From Antedon mediterranea (lineage: Eukaryota > Echinodermata > Crinoidea > Comatulida > Antedonidae), in assembly GCF_964355755.1 (NCBI RefSeq), contig NC_092679.1, positions 17,722,932 to 17,786,931 of the forward strand: a stretch of DNA of 64,000 bases. The letters run 5' to 3'. Under the pieces are notes generated by a model that saw only the letters and a list, made by a program, of their open reading frames with translations, was not told the origin of the DNA and did not search any database. A program made the translations under genes and the position numbers. Of the stretch, positions 15,001-29,800 are shown one piece after another (within the stretch, counting starts at the first letter, position 1; the number at the start of each line of letters is the position of its first letter).

Positions 15001-18000
15001 AGGTAAATTTGAATAGAGCCTAGCTGTTTTGTGCATGGACACATGTGAAAATAGTGTAACAAAACCAGTTTACTGTCTAATGTTTGAAAGTTACAATGCA
15101 TTCTCTATACCAAGCAAATAATTTTATATATTTGTACAGCTTTTGAGGTGAATTATATGGATGATGTTGGACAAACACTCCTTAACTGGGCATCTGCCTT
15201 TGGTACACAGGAAATGGTGATTATCTTTTATTATACAATTTTATCCTGTTTTACTTTTACTTTCTGTGTTATCAATAGGATTCAATACATTCTTTATGGG
15301 TGTGTGCATGTGGGTGTATTGTTTTAAACAAAATGAAAAAACCAATAGCTTTGATTGTTATTTTAATGAGGCAAATGAGAATATGATGTAATTCCTATTT
15401 TGGTGATTTTGGTCTCAACTGCATTAATTAAAACATAGAAATAAATACCTTTGAAAATTAAATATGTATGTATATAATATGATTGCAAGTTGTCTGTTGC
15501 AAGGGCAGAAAATGTGTCAATATTTATTATTATAATACGATATACTGTAATTCTTATTTTGGTGATTTTGGTCTTAACAGTTATGCTTTAATAAAAACAT
15601 AGAAATAAATAGAGTACCTTTGAAAATATAATATGTATGTACCGATTGCAAGTTTTATGTCAAAAAAAAGAAAATGGGATAATATTGAAATTTTAAATTA
15701 TGAGCGCAATAAAGGAAATATATCAAAATTTGTTTACATCTAATTTCGAATAAGATTACTGATAGGGATATTTATCATTTACCACTGGTAACAAAATCTG
15801 GGAAAGATTGTTTAAAAACATCAATTTATTTAAGGGATTAGGTTGATTTTTTACAGATTAAGTTGATTATTATCATGTAGCCGCTTTCGTTGGTGACTGT
15901 AATCTGATGTTAGCATCTCTGTTCATAATTGATATAATTGTTTATATTAATTTTCTGATACCATGATAATATTACAGGTTGAATTTTTATGTGAACGTGG
16001 TGCCGATGTCAACAGAGGACAGCGTTCTTCTTCACTTCATTACGCTGCATGCTTCGGCCGACCCCAGGTCGCAAAGGTCAGTCCTAAATAAGTCAAATAT
16101 TAAGATTTAAAAGATTATACTTTGATTTTAGAAAATAATTCAATCCATATTTTGGTTATTAATAATCCGTTTATCAGATTTTAACAATATTTATTGGTCA
16201 ATATTGAATTCACAATTCTGTGTCTTACATTTAAAGTTACTCGTTTTATATTTCCCTGTTGGTTATTTCCCTGTTTGCTGTTCCACTGTTTAGTATTGTA
16301 CACTCTTTGTAGACATTGTAGACAATCCTCTCTTTAGTATAATATTTTGAAAATACTTTTTGCAGACTTTACTTCGCCATGGAGCCAATCCTGATCTTCG
16401 GGATGAAGATGGTAAGACCCCGTTAGATAAAGCACGTGAGAGAAACGACGAAGGGCACAGAGGGGTTGTACAGGTGCTCCAGTCACCAGGTAATGAAGTT
16501 TTTTTTATTTTTATAAGATTTACATTCACATGCACAAACAACTAGATGCTAATCATTGGCCTGTGGCCAGATTCATCATTCACACTTGAGCTAAGGGAAA
16601 CACCTTTAAAATTAAATAAATCTCCTCTCTAAAGCTTGGTCTACACTATCAAACCAGTTTGACAAAAAAAGTGTGATGTACCCAAATATGGCAGTGATAT
16701 GCCCAAATATGGTAGTGATATGACATCATCATGTCCATATATAGGATATCACATTTTTTTGTCACATAAAGTTTGATAGTGTAGACAGAGATTAAAGATG
16801 TGTGTGCATTTGTGTTTGTACAAAAAGGGATAAATAAGGGTTATCGCAAATTGCATGAGCGATGCATAATGGGAAGGGTGTTGGAAGCAATAGCGCAACT
16901 ACCAGTATATAAAGTTTGTATTATACTGTGGCGCTATTTCTTCCAAACCCTACCCATCATGCATTCTGCAATTAAGTTTCTCACGAAATCAAGGTATTTG
17001 CGATAAACCTTATGATATAAGGTTAATATTATGGCTTGTAATGTGTTGTTAGCATGTAGCATGATTGTAATATTCTTACAGACAAAAGCCGAACTTGCCT
17101 CATTAACAGACGAGATTGCTTTACGACGACGAGTCTTTAGTGAATACAATTTAAGAGAAATACTTAAATATTTAAGGGAAATATCTCACTTAAGTGTGAT
17201 TGGTGAATATGGCCACCGATACCCAGGATATCATGCTAAATCGCCAGATGATTTACGTTCCCTCGGTATCTGTTATACTATGGTTGTTGAAATTAGCATA
17301 ATCCATTTTACTTGTAATCATCCTTATACATTATGGTATACCTCTTCAGGCCTCATGGCCCATAAGGCTTATAGGTATAAGTTTACTTTTTTCATTTTAG
17401 TTATGATATATTGTTCTCTTTTTTTTTTTTTATGAATGAACACAGGTGAATGGATGGTACCAGTTACCCCTACAACAACCACTACCACGACCACCACCGC
17501 TAGCCCAGCCACCAAGGAAGATGTTTCCAAAAAGGGGGAAAGTATAGTAACCACACCCAGTACACCACCACCCTCAGGCCCCAAAGGAGACCCTGAAATG
17601 GCCCCAGTGTATCTTAATAAACTATTGCCTATATTTGCCCAAGCCTTCCATCACACCATGATGCCTTCTATAAGGTGAGTGATCATGTGCTTATTCCTGA
17701 TCGTCATATCTGCTAAATTTTATTTCAAACTAATGCTTGGTTCCCACTGAGACAAAACGCAAGGACGTAAGCACAACAGAAGTGATGTGACCAATCACGA
17801 TGCGGTTGATTATTCAAACTGTTGCTTCTTATTGGTCAACTCGCTTGTGTTGCTTCTACAGTGAGAACCTCACTTAAACCGACAACATTAATCACCAATT
17901 ATATGCATTTAAAAAAAAAAATTAAAATAATCTTATTATTGATAATATGCTATTTAAATTATACATTATAAATACTATACCTCATTTCAGAAAAGCAACC

Positions 18001-21000
18001 CTAGCCTTGATCCGTAAAATGGTACATTATATATCGTATAATCAGTTATTTGAAGTGTGTGACGTAGATGCCTCTGGAGTTCACTTTGCTGCTGTATTAG
18101 TGGAGGTTTTAGCCAATGTTCTTGACCAAGAGGTAATGTATACAACACCCAGGGTGTGTTTCTTCCTCTCTCATTATTGTCTGTTGGCTATTCGTCTTGT
18201 GTAGACATTGTGTACGCTAGTCAATTCCATGATTATCTTCCGGTGGTTCGATAGTCTCTCATTGCCTTCCAATCTCAAGATCCAGGGTTCAATCTTGACC
18301 TAGTGCCAGGGTTGTAACTTACAACTTTTTCAACTCCCTAAGGCTCAAATGAGACTTAGTTTGTAACGACGATAAATTATGAAATAGTTTTTTATCCATG
18401 CTGTAATTGGCGAGTTTGTCACTGTTGGATGCATATGAATTTTAAACCAAAAAAAATAACACGCACTTTACAAATTATATTAAAATACATTGTTTACATT
18501 GTATTACAGGATGACGATGAAGGCCATTTAACCGCCCTGCAGATTATCCAAGACTTAATGCAGAAGGGACTAAACCTATTTCTAGATCATTTTGCTAGGC
18601 TTGGTCTGTTCAGTAAGGTAGCAGCCTTGACTGGGCCAATGGATGATTTAGATGATGATGCTGCACAATGTGGTGACAAGAAACAGGTAATGGAAGTGGT
18701 GTCTTTGTGGTTTGGTTGTCCTTGGTTCTAATTCTTCCTTTAACAGTATGTTAACTTCTTGTTTCTGTTCTGGATTATTACCTATTGCTAGGAGGGGTAG
18801 CTGGTTCATTTTAGTTAAAGCGATACAATTTCTTAAGGGACTCTTACCCAACATGTATCATTTTTATAATAAAAATAATATCCTGGATTTATATAGTGCC
18901 TAATGTTGTGAAACCTCTAAGCGCTAAACATTATTACCACAGTCTTTTTTTTGGATCAGACCTGTATGGAAACATACTCCCATAATATATGTTGTATTGT
19001 ATGTTATAAAAAAAATGAAACCATAAATCAAATTCTTAAAATGTATTTTCTTTCTAGGAAAAAGAAATAGTACAAATCGAAGACGCGAAGGAAATTCTGC
19101 AGGGAAGGCCGTTCCACTGGCGTGATTGGTGCCTTGCACGTGGTAGAGATTGCTTATATGTGTGGAGCGATGCTGCTGCTCTAGAGCTGTCCAATGGCAG
19201 CAATGGCTGGTTCAGGTTCATTCTCGATGGCAAGCTTGCTACGATGTACTCCAGTGGTAGTCCAGAAGGTGGCTCAGATAGTTCAGGTAAGAATAGATAA
19301 TAATTTATCTTCATTACAAAAGATAAATTGTATTATTTTTTAGGTGGTTTAATCAAGCCATAAAGGCCTGTCAACAAATTAAAAGCAGATTTACTAAATT
19401 TGCAGTCAAAGCCACAAATATCGGATTCTTTTGAAAATTGGAAAGTCTCTCAAAACCAGAGTTTTTCAAAAGATAAAAATTTCTTTTTTCACCATTAAAA
19501 ACACAGACTTCAGAGAAAACTAGATATATTGTTGAGTTGAACGTAGCAGTGTGTCTGGTAGGCCTTTTTGACATTTATCAAAGCACATGGCTCCATGATT
19601 AGAACCAATTTCTCAATAGGGATTGCATAAATATTATTAATACATATTATTAATATTTTATTTACAGAAAGCAGAAGTGAGTTCCTTGAGAAACTCCAGC
19701 GAGCTAAGAGTCAAGTAAAACAAGGTATGACAAGCCAGCCATTACTGACCCACCCAGGACCAACAAAGCTTATTGTTGGCAACTGGTCATTGCAATGTCG
19801 AAAGGATGGAGAAGTGGTCATTCACAATTCAGATGGCCAAGCGGTGAGTGGTATTCTGTGTTTTTTTAATAGTGACCACTAACAAATTAGTTATTCTCAT
19901 TTTTGGAAGAGTTTGTAAGTTCAGGTTTGTTCACTTATACCCCTTTCACACCAAAACTCCGGAGTGTCTCCGGAGACACCCCGGGGTTTATGACCATTCA
20001 AAACGTCGAGAAACTCCGGAGATACCCCTTTCACACCAACCTAGCAACTCCGGGGTTTATAAAATAAAATTGTAAATGTCGCCCTCTATTTTGTTTGTTT
20101 ACATAGCGACGATCATTAGAATCATTTTAATTAATAATATGTTTAATTTAATAATTACTTTCAAAAGTCTCAGAAGTAATATAATGTTTTATTGATACTA
20201 CTTATCATTTTTGAACCCGCTATATATGTTGTACAAATATTTAAAGTATTTTGAAATAAAACTAAAGCAATGAGTGATCGTGTGAGGATGACCTTTTGAC
20301 CCGAAACACTCCGGAGTTTGATGTTGGTACCTTTCACACCAAAACACCGGGGTGTCCCCGCAGTTCGCTCTCCGGAGAATGTTCAGCTGTTCAACCCCGC
20401 AGTTTTAAACTCCGGAGTTGCTTGATTTTACCTTTCACACCAAACAGCGGGACGTCAACTCCGGGGTGTCTCCGGAGTGTCTCCGGAGTTTTGCTTTTGG
20501 TGTGAAAGGGGTATAATACTATGCAATATATACATTATCAATTCATTTTGTTCTCTAGTAACTTGTATATGTTTTTCTTACAGCAAGCTACAATATTGCG
20601 TGAAGATCTTCCAGGCTTTATTTTCGAATCTAATCGTGGAACAAAACACTCCTTCACAGCTGAAACATCACTTGGCCCAGAGTTCTCAACAGGATGGACG
20701 GGCAAAAGAGGCAAGCGGCTTAGATCAAAGGTTGAGCAAGTCAAACAAAAGGTAAAGGTATATAAATTATAAATACTGTATACTATACTGTACTATACTA
20801 TAATGTATGGTGGTTTGATTTTTGCGGTGGTTTAATTTTGTTGGTGGTTTAATTTTTGCGGTGGTTTAATCTTCACAGTGGTTTAATTTTCATGAACCTT
20901 ACTGAGAATGGTAAAATACAAAATAATTTGTACGAGAAAATTATGGCATTTACAATATTCGATTCTTACCTGTTGTAGAAATAACTTAATTAAATAATGT

Positions 21001-24000
21001 ATTTGAAGTTGAACAAATGATTTTTGTTTCTTGAATGAAATGTTTAAGTCAGCGCTGAGTAAGAGCCAGATGATTTTTTGACTTAGTTTGTTTAATAACT
21101 CAGCCCCCATCACAGCAATGTAAATAATATATTATAATAATAATATTTATTTGGTCACCAATGAAAAATAACTGAGAGTGAGAACAGATTCTGCACGCAC
21201 TCCATACAATACAGTTAAAATAGAACCTAGAAAATGTAATACTGTTACAATATATTGTAATTGTAATGCAAATAAAACTATACATAACATGTAAATATAA
21301 TGTATATAATTATAATTACATCTTTTTATACCTTTTGTTATTATTACGAGTATTTTTAATTACAAATTTTGTGGGTTTTTTTCAGGTTAAATACCTAGCC
21401 AATGAACTATATGATGGTTACTTCAAAGCAGCAGAAGCCCATCCAAGAGGAGTTGTAGCTAAGCTAAAGGAAATTGTAGCCCAACTGAAATCAGCGTGTA
21501 CATCACATAATGACCTTACTAAGGTAAGTGCATAGTTTCAAATATGTATGTAGCGTATATAGAGTGAGTATAATCCCAGGGGCCAGCTTATAAACGTTGA
21601 TGAAAATAACTGGGTGGAATTATACTTTTCTAGTCTTGTATGAATTTAGCCCAAGTCAGAGGGTGGGATTATATTCGAGTATGAGATTATATATTCTAGT
21701 TGTGTTAGGTACTGCTATATAAATAAACACATATTCCCTTACTATTATTCTCTATACTGAATGACCTCTTCAGCCAAAGACTGTTCTCCCAGAGGGCCAA
21801 GTTATGATTAGTGGCTGTGTGTTTACTAGTACGCCGGAGTAACACCCTACTCATCTCGAAAGATGTACTAGGTTTTTTAAAGTACACAAGAGCCAGATGT
21901 GAACGTATGGTTCGAACCCTTGACGATGTTATGGCTACGTAATACGGTTCCACTGTCTTAACCGCTCAGCCACTCTGATAACCATAAATTTTCTCATGTC
22001 TTGCCAATTATATAAACATTTTTTTTTCTTACCCTAGCCCTCAGAAGGTGAAAACAGTTGGCGTGAAGAAATGAAAACTGCACTGGAATCACTTACTTTA
22101 CTACTTAAAGAAGAAGGCACTCTGTCTGCGTATGAAATACATACAAGTGGGCTGGTACAGGCATTGGTCTTTGCACTTAACAATGTAAGTTAATTTACTG
22201 AAACTAATAATGATTATCATTTAGTGTAACATTATACAAATAATTTATTGAAAATATAATTGGTCAGACGTAATTTGTACTTAATGCTAAGTACATTGAG
22301 AATACTTCACAAGTAGTTCCTCGAACCCACAACCTCCAGATCACTAGCCAGGTAGGCATACCTCTAGACCACCGAGCTTGCGATGTTGGCTAGGGGTGAG
22401 ATTCGAGCTTAAGAAATCAGGTGGTAAGGCACCAACATGACTGTAATTGTTTGTAAAGCTTTGTTCCCACTAGAACGTAACGCAAGGACGTAAATGCAAC
22501 GAAAGCGTTTTAACCAATGACAAGCGAAGTTATAGACAGTTAGCAATCACAAGCGAATAAGCCATCGCTTGTGATTGGTCAATTCACTTGTGTTGCGTTA
22601 CGTCGTTGCGTCGCTAGTGGGAACCACGCTTAACTACTGTGGTGTAGCTTTGTAGTTAGAAATAATTATAAAACTTTTCTACTAATCTTTTTCTGCAGAA
22701 TTACGATGATGTTCTACTACACGATGGTCACCTTAAAGAAAGAGTTAACTTATTTAAAGCAGCCTTCAGGGAAACAAGTGATGATGAAAGGTAAGTTTTT
22801 TAATTCACTGAAAACACTACTGGTCATATATTCCTGGTAATTTAATAGGCTTGAAAATCATGTTAAAGGATACAGTATCTATTCACTTAATTATATTTTT
22901 TTCTGCAGCATCTCTCCAGCGGTTATGTTGGTACGCAAATTTATTTCTGTGTTGGAATCTATAGAACGGCTTCCTCTCTACCTATATGATTCACCAGGGT
23001 CTAGTTACGGTTTACAGGTATGTTAACAACATTAAATGGTAGAAGTTTAAAATTAGCAAAGTGACATCTAAAACCCCTTTTAAGAGGACATCATCAAGAC
23101 CCTGCAAAGGCTAATTTGATGAGTGTCCACTGAATAGTATTTGACTGTAGTGTTGAAACATATATTTCTCCTCATCCTCTTAATAGAGCTGTCCCCTGAA
23201 TAGATGTATATGTAAGGAGAGGTTCCACTGTGTGTACTGTATATTACTGTATGTACTGTATATTACTGTATGTACTGTATATTACTGTATGTACTGTATA
23301 TTACTGTATGTACTGTATATTACTGTATATTACTGTATGTACTGTATATTACTGTATATTACTGCATATTACTGTATATACTGTATATTACTGTATATAA
23401 TGTATATTACTGTAGGTACTGTATGTACTGTATATTACTGTGTGTACTGTATATTACTGTATGTACTGTATATTACTGTATGTACTGTATATTACTGTAT
23501 ATTACTGTGTGTACTGTATATTACTGTATATTACTGTATGTACTGTATATTACTGTGTGTACTGTATATTACTGTATGTACTGTATATTTAAACAACAAG
23601 CCTATAATATGTAAAATATCTTTGAGTTAGTATTACATTACATTGAGTTGCTTAATTTGTTTTTCTCTCTTTTTAGGTTCTTACTAGGCGATTACGCTTC
23701 CGTCTTGAGAAGGCTCCGGGTGAGACGTCGCTAATTGACAGAAGTGGGCGTACTCTAAAGATGGAACCCTTATCTACAATTAGTAGTTTAGAAAGATATC
23801 TTTTGAAAATGGTAAGTGTAATACATTTGTTATTTTTAGATAGATTTAAAGGCATAGAGCAACTTGATATCTTGGAAATTAATTAATTTATAAACGTTGA
23901 AGATTAGGAAATTTGTGAGAATGAGAATAAACTGCCTCAACTAAGATTCGAACCCTGAAAACAGATATTCTACCATATTTATTATTGTAGCGTTTTAATA

Positions 24001-26804
24001 ATAAATTCCCCCTAGATATAAAAAAAAAAACTAATATTAAATATACTTCTTCAGAAAACTAAAACACAATTAATATCAAAAAGTGATAAAATACTGTAAA
24101 CATTGTATCAACATGCTTGGTAAATTGTAGATTATGGCAGTCAATGAATTCTACTACAAATAGATATGTGTAATATTATTCGAAGCTGGACGTTTAATCG
24201 AAATAAATATGGTATCTTTATGTATTATCAAACATTCCCACACTATTAGTGCTTCTGTTCAATGTAATAAATGCCTTATTTATTCAACAGGTTGCAAAAC
24301 AATGGTATGACTATGAAAGACCAAGCTTCATGTTTGTAAAGAAACTAAAAGAAAACACGCCTATTACATTTAGACACACCCATGACTTTGATGATAATGG
24401 CATCATACACTGGATTGGTACAAATGCTAAGTGAGTATGGAATTCTTAATACATATTCATACATTTCAAGCTATGTCTACACTATCAAACTAGTTTGACA
24501 AAAAAAGTGTGATGTGCCCAAATATAGTAGTGGTATGACATCATCATGTCCATATATAGGCACATCGCATATTTTTAGTCGTGTGGAAACGACTCTATAG
24601 TTCACTATGTCGGTTGGTCGGTCTGTCTGTCTGTCTGTCGGTCCGGTATCACTATGCGTTTTATCGCTTTCTGACCTTATCTTGATATCAGTTTAATCTA
24701 GCTAGGTCAATTTTTCACAGTATATTCCTTATGGCCAGGAATCAATGTGGTTATGTTTTCACGGTGCGCAATAAAAAATTACGCGGTCTACGCACGATTT
24801 AACGAAATCACGTTTGTAATCATATCTTCACAACCATGAATCACAATTAAAGAAAATTTGGTACTCATAAATTTCAGGGCATAAATCATCATATGGCAAT
24901 ACAATTACGTGCGTAGCGCATGTAACGCATGCGTACGCGCGCTTAAAATTTTCAAAATTTATTTTCGATGAAATAAGAGTACGTTTCAGGCAATTTTAAG
25001 CGTTTACAAAATTGCCATGAGTGCGCATATTTTTGCGCGCACACTGCGCGTTGAATGTTATTGCACACTCTTTTTGCCCGATTTCTGTTTTCTTGACTTA
25101 CTTTTCAACTCGAAATTACGTTATACGAGCACGTCAAAAGTGACAGGCTACGCACGTGTAAATTAAAAATATATAAATGTTTTTAAACATTTCCACATTT
25201 TTAAACATGTTCAGTAATTTCGGTCAGTATAGTTCACTATGTCGGTCGGTCTGTCGGTCTGTCTGTCGGTCCGGTATCACTATGCATTGTAGCATGCGAC
25301 TTAATGGCTGTTGGCCTTGTTTTCACATAAAGTTTGATAGTGTAGAGCTTCAGAATGAATTATGGAGTATAGCACCTAAACAGTAGCTACGTTGTTAATG
25401 AATTATGGAGTATAGCACCTAAACAGTAGCTACGTTGTTAATGAATTATGGAGTATAGCACCTAAACAGTAGCTACGTTGTTAATGAATTATGGAGTATA
25501 GCACCTAAACAGTACCTACGTTGTTAATGAATTATGGAGTATAGCACCTAAACAGTAGCTACGTTGTTAATGAATTATGGAGTATAGCACCTAAACAGTA
25601 GCTACGTTGTTAATGAATTATGGAGTATAGCACCTAAACAGTAGCTACGTTGGTACATCATTGTTTCTCAATTTCTGTAATTGTAATTAAATTGCTGACT
25701 TTGCAACAACAATTATTGACAACAATAACATGATTTTTTGTGCCAAAACAGCCCAGCTAAGTTTTATGTGTGCAAACAATTATCTAACATTTTATTGAAA
25801 TCAGTAACACTTGGTCACACTAAAGCGTGGTTCCCACTAGCGACGCAACGCAAGGACGTAACGCAACGCAAGTGAATTGACCAATCACAAGCGATGGCTT
25901 ATTCGCTTGTGATTGCTAACTGTCTATAACTTCGCTTTTCATTGGTTAAAACGCTTGCGTTGCATTTACGTCCTTGCGTTACGTTCTAGTGGGAACCAAG
26001 CTTTAGTGATCAGGCATTTGAATATCATTGTGCATGTGCACAGGCTGCTGTGTAGTTTAAATATATCAATTTTGTAATCTAATCTCTAAAATGTATTACA
26101 GAACTGCATATGAATGGATAAACCCAGGCCAGTACGGTTTAGTTGTTGTCAGTAGCTCAGAGGGTAGAACACTGCCATATGGACGGTTAGAAGATATACT
26201 TAGCCGGGATGCATCAGCTCTCAACTGCCATACTAATGACGATAAGTAAGTAATTATATATAAATACCAAACTAAAACATCTGTAAAGTATATTTAATAA
26301 TTTCGTTTAGTTTTAGTTTTTTATCATCATATTAATTTTATCTTCACCACAGGCGAGCATGGTTTGCAATAGATTTAGGATTGTGGGTAATCCCATCAGC
26401 ATACACATTACGACATGCTAGAGGCTATGGACGATCAGCTCTTAGAAACTGGTTACTTCAAGTGTCTAAAGACGGTCATAACTGGACAACCCTACTGACC
26501 CATACAGATGATTCTTCACTCAGTGAACCAGGGTTAGTTTAAAAAATTGTTAATGAATTATTTGCTTAGTTAGAGAAACATTTGTGTGGATGGAGGTCAA
26601 ATAAGTTCAAGAACTTTAAGGCTGACTCCCATTTCAAACATTATACATACAGTATAATTATAAATATGTGATAAAAAAGATAAATAAAGAAATAGAAAAA
26701 AACATGAATTAAAAAAATAATAAATAAATAAACAGAGTAGTATTCGGATATATGTGATATAAAGCAAATATGCATATGGAAATATGCAAAATAATGGCAC
26801 AGAT

Positions 26805-26840
<36 letters not shown>

Positions 26841-29800
26841 TGGAAATGTAATCAATTGTTTTTTATATTCGGGCAAGGAAAATATCATATACTAGTAATA
26901 ATATCTCCTAATTTATCAAAGATCCACTGCCACATGGCCTTTGGAACCATCAAAGGATGAGAAGCAAGGCTGGCGGCATATTCGCATGCAGCAGATGGGT
27001 AAAAATGCAAGTGGGCAGACACACTACCTATCTCTGTCTGGCTTTGAAGTGTATGGTACAGTCACTGGGGTCTGTGATGATCAATTAGGTAAGATAATAC
27101 AATTCGGTAGAAGAACTTTTTGCCTGGTCAAAGGTCAAGCATTTTGAACAAAGAGGAAGCAGTAATAAATTTACATATATTTAAATGTTTTCAGGTAAAG
27201 CAGCCAAAGAAGCCGAAGCAAACATGCGGAAGCAACGTCGTATGATTCGCTCTCAGGTACTCCGCCAAATGCTACCAGGAGCTAGGGTAGTACGCGGAAT
27301 GGATTGGAAATGGCGAGACCAAGATGGTAACCCGACTGGCGATGGGACAGTTACCAGTGAACTGCACAACGGTAAGGGTGTGTATGTTTTTATTGCGTAA
27401 AACGGTCTCTAACAGGTTACACTAGATATTTTACCCATTGATATTTGTAATGTCTCTATCATTTTAAATGGTAAAGTTTCTACTCTGCTCAATAAGCCTC
27501 AAATAAGACTTTGTTTATAAGCACGGTAAAGGTCATTCATTGGCCAGTTACTTGCCAGGTTTTATTGTTAATTTATTAACTCTATTAGGGTGGTTAGATG
27601 TGACATGGGATCACGGTGGATCCAATTCATATAGAATGGGTGCCGAAGGCAAATACGACCTCAAGCTTGCACCGTCTCACTTATTGGAGAGCTTCACAAC
27701 CAAGACAGCCAGGGTACTGGCAGCGGCACTCGTTCCTAGCCCTACTTCAAAATCTAATACTAAAGTGACGGATGGTGAGCTTGGTAAGAGTAGCATTGCT
27801 TCTGCGTCTACTTCAACCTCTAGCCTTGCCAGTATCAAGAGCAGCTCAAGTCCAAGTCTGAACGCAATGGCTTCACTTATGGATAACAGAACTGCCAGTA
27901 AAGGTACAGTGGACATTTTGTTTTTCATTTATCCACTCATTTTTATTTATCATAGTAAATCCAGCATCCCAGAAAACCTAACTTTCAGTTTTTACCAACA
28001 ACAGGCTAGGGTTATCAAAATGCGAACAGCATTAACTTTGTTAAACTTATTAATATAAAAAAAAGACTTGGGAATCTTCATTGACTCCGTTGTTTTCTAA
28101 TAATATTCTAAATGGGACAAAATTTACGAATAATGAATTGTGTGTATCTTTGCAATTATTTGCTCAGTTGTTTTTTAATAATATTCTAAATGGGGACACA
28201 AAGTAAGTAGATAGAAATGCTGATATTTCTATTTAAAAAAAATTATTAACAGAAAGAGATCATGCCTCAGCTTCAGATCTCTCATTTTCGAATGCTGCTC
28301 TAAACACGTCAGCAGTTGAGTGTGCTCTCTTGGCATCTGGTCTGAGCTCTGTACTGGAGGATGCTGCCCAGCTCAACGAAGACCTCACCAATGAAGCCCA
28401 GCAACTTGAAGACAAGGGTGCATCAGGTTCAGGTAATAGGAATGTTTATATAAACTAATAAAAGTGTATCTGTCCATGACGAATTGAAACTTACTAAATT
28501 TGTTACTTTACAACACTAGAAATATTATAGACAGAACATAATCATCACTCTCATTGTAAATAATTCCTAGCATCTAAAGCTCTGTCTACACTATCAAACT
28601 TTATGTGACCAAAAAATGTGATGTTCCCATACATAGACATGATGATGTCATATCACTACATTTTTGGGTATATCACTACCATATTTGGGCACATCACATT
28701 TTTGTTTCAAACTAGTTTGATAGTGTAGACAGAGCTTGGGTAGGACATGAACATTTAGAAGTTGATTAGGGTTTGTAATCCCAGGTAAGGTACTGCCCCA
28801 TTGTACCACGATGGTGTAATGTATACACAAGACAAACAGCTTTACATCTCGTCCAAAGGATGAGGCAATAAGAGCAAATTATCTTGCCTTTGCATTCAAG
28901 TAATATGAGACAGATAGATCTTAAACCATCCCTCTCACATGCTAGTCCGATATCCTTTACCATTACTTTATACCACTCTTATTTTTTATTTCAACAGATA
29001 CAAGAGATGCAACATCTAGTATGAGTGTGAGTGTTCCTAACTTGAGTAGTACTCGAGATGCAGTTGCTGGCTTGATGGAGTCTGTGCTCTTGCACCGAAC
29101 AGTTGCTTCTGCAAACAATTTCTCTAACAACCGTGGAAGCACTTTCCCTTCAAGTTTTGTAAGGTTTCCAACTGGCTTACCAAATAGTAAGAACTAGTAA
29201 ATTTCTTTACTTTACAAAAGTATATCTTGACGTCTGTCTATACTATTAAAATAAGGTAGTGATATGATGAATGAATAACCAGGGGATATAATAAACTTTT
29301 CATTCTAGCTTTGTTGACCAGTGCACAGAGTGCCCCTAACCTTCCAGCAGTAACCACCTCATCTGCAAGCTTTGGGATAGCCAACGTGACTACCAGTGTA
29401 GCTCCAAGATCTAGCTTAATGCCGGCAACCAGCCTAGCATCAACATCCAGCGAGAGCGACAATGATTTTTCCGACTCGTGCCGCACCAGCTCGTTCCTGG
29501 GTGATCTTGAAGATGAAGATGAATTCTGTCAAGATGTTGAAGATATGGATGATGATGAGAACGAGGATGATAGTGATCATGATTATGAAGCTGGCATTGT
29601 AAGTCAACAATTATTTTTTCTTTATTTTATTTACTTATTTATACTGTGTATGTTGTACAATGCATGGTGCAAATAACCCAACTCGCCTAAAGTGACTTGT
29701 TCAAATCTTGTTAAATTACCATTAGGGAGCTGTTGACCTAGGAACTACATTGCATAGACATTGAGACTTTCTTCCTTACTTGATTTCTTGACACTGTTTT

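Larger units (their letters stand above)
16490..17445 (+). other. HECTD1 intron 9, nest of inverted-repeat elements
   Basis: Contains halves of a GGTGAATATGGCCAC-type element (about 16556-16620 and 17130-17217), a family A MITE (16632-16792) and a foldback (16833-17013). The open frame at 17031-17435 runs over the right half-element and has no HECTD1 counterpart, so I do not call it an exon. Confidence 0.6.
24431..26101 (+). other. HECTD1 intron 21, nested insertions
   Basis: A family A MITE split by a CpG-rich insertion (24468-25349), then a 43-bp tandem array (25354-25653), then a reverse-oriented family B MITE (25821-26005). The only exons are at the two edges. Confidence 0.75.

Noticed and set aside
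17031-17435. 134-codon frame in HECTD1 intron 9 preceded by a TTACAG acceptor
   Set aside because: It covers a MITE half-element (TGTGATTGGTGAATATGG), and inserting it would break the conserved LQSPG-EWM junction.
23232-23630. Overlapping 132- and 114-codon open frames (repeating [12 protein letters not shown])
   Set aside because: Entirely produced by the 19-bp tandem array; the same peptide appears in more than one frame and there are no splice sites or family match.
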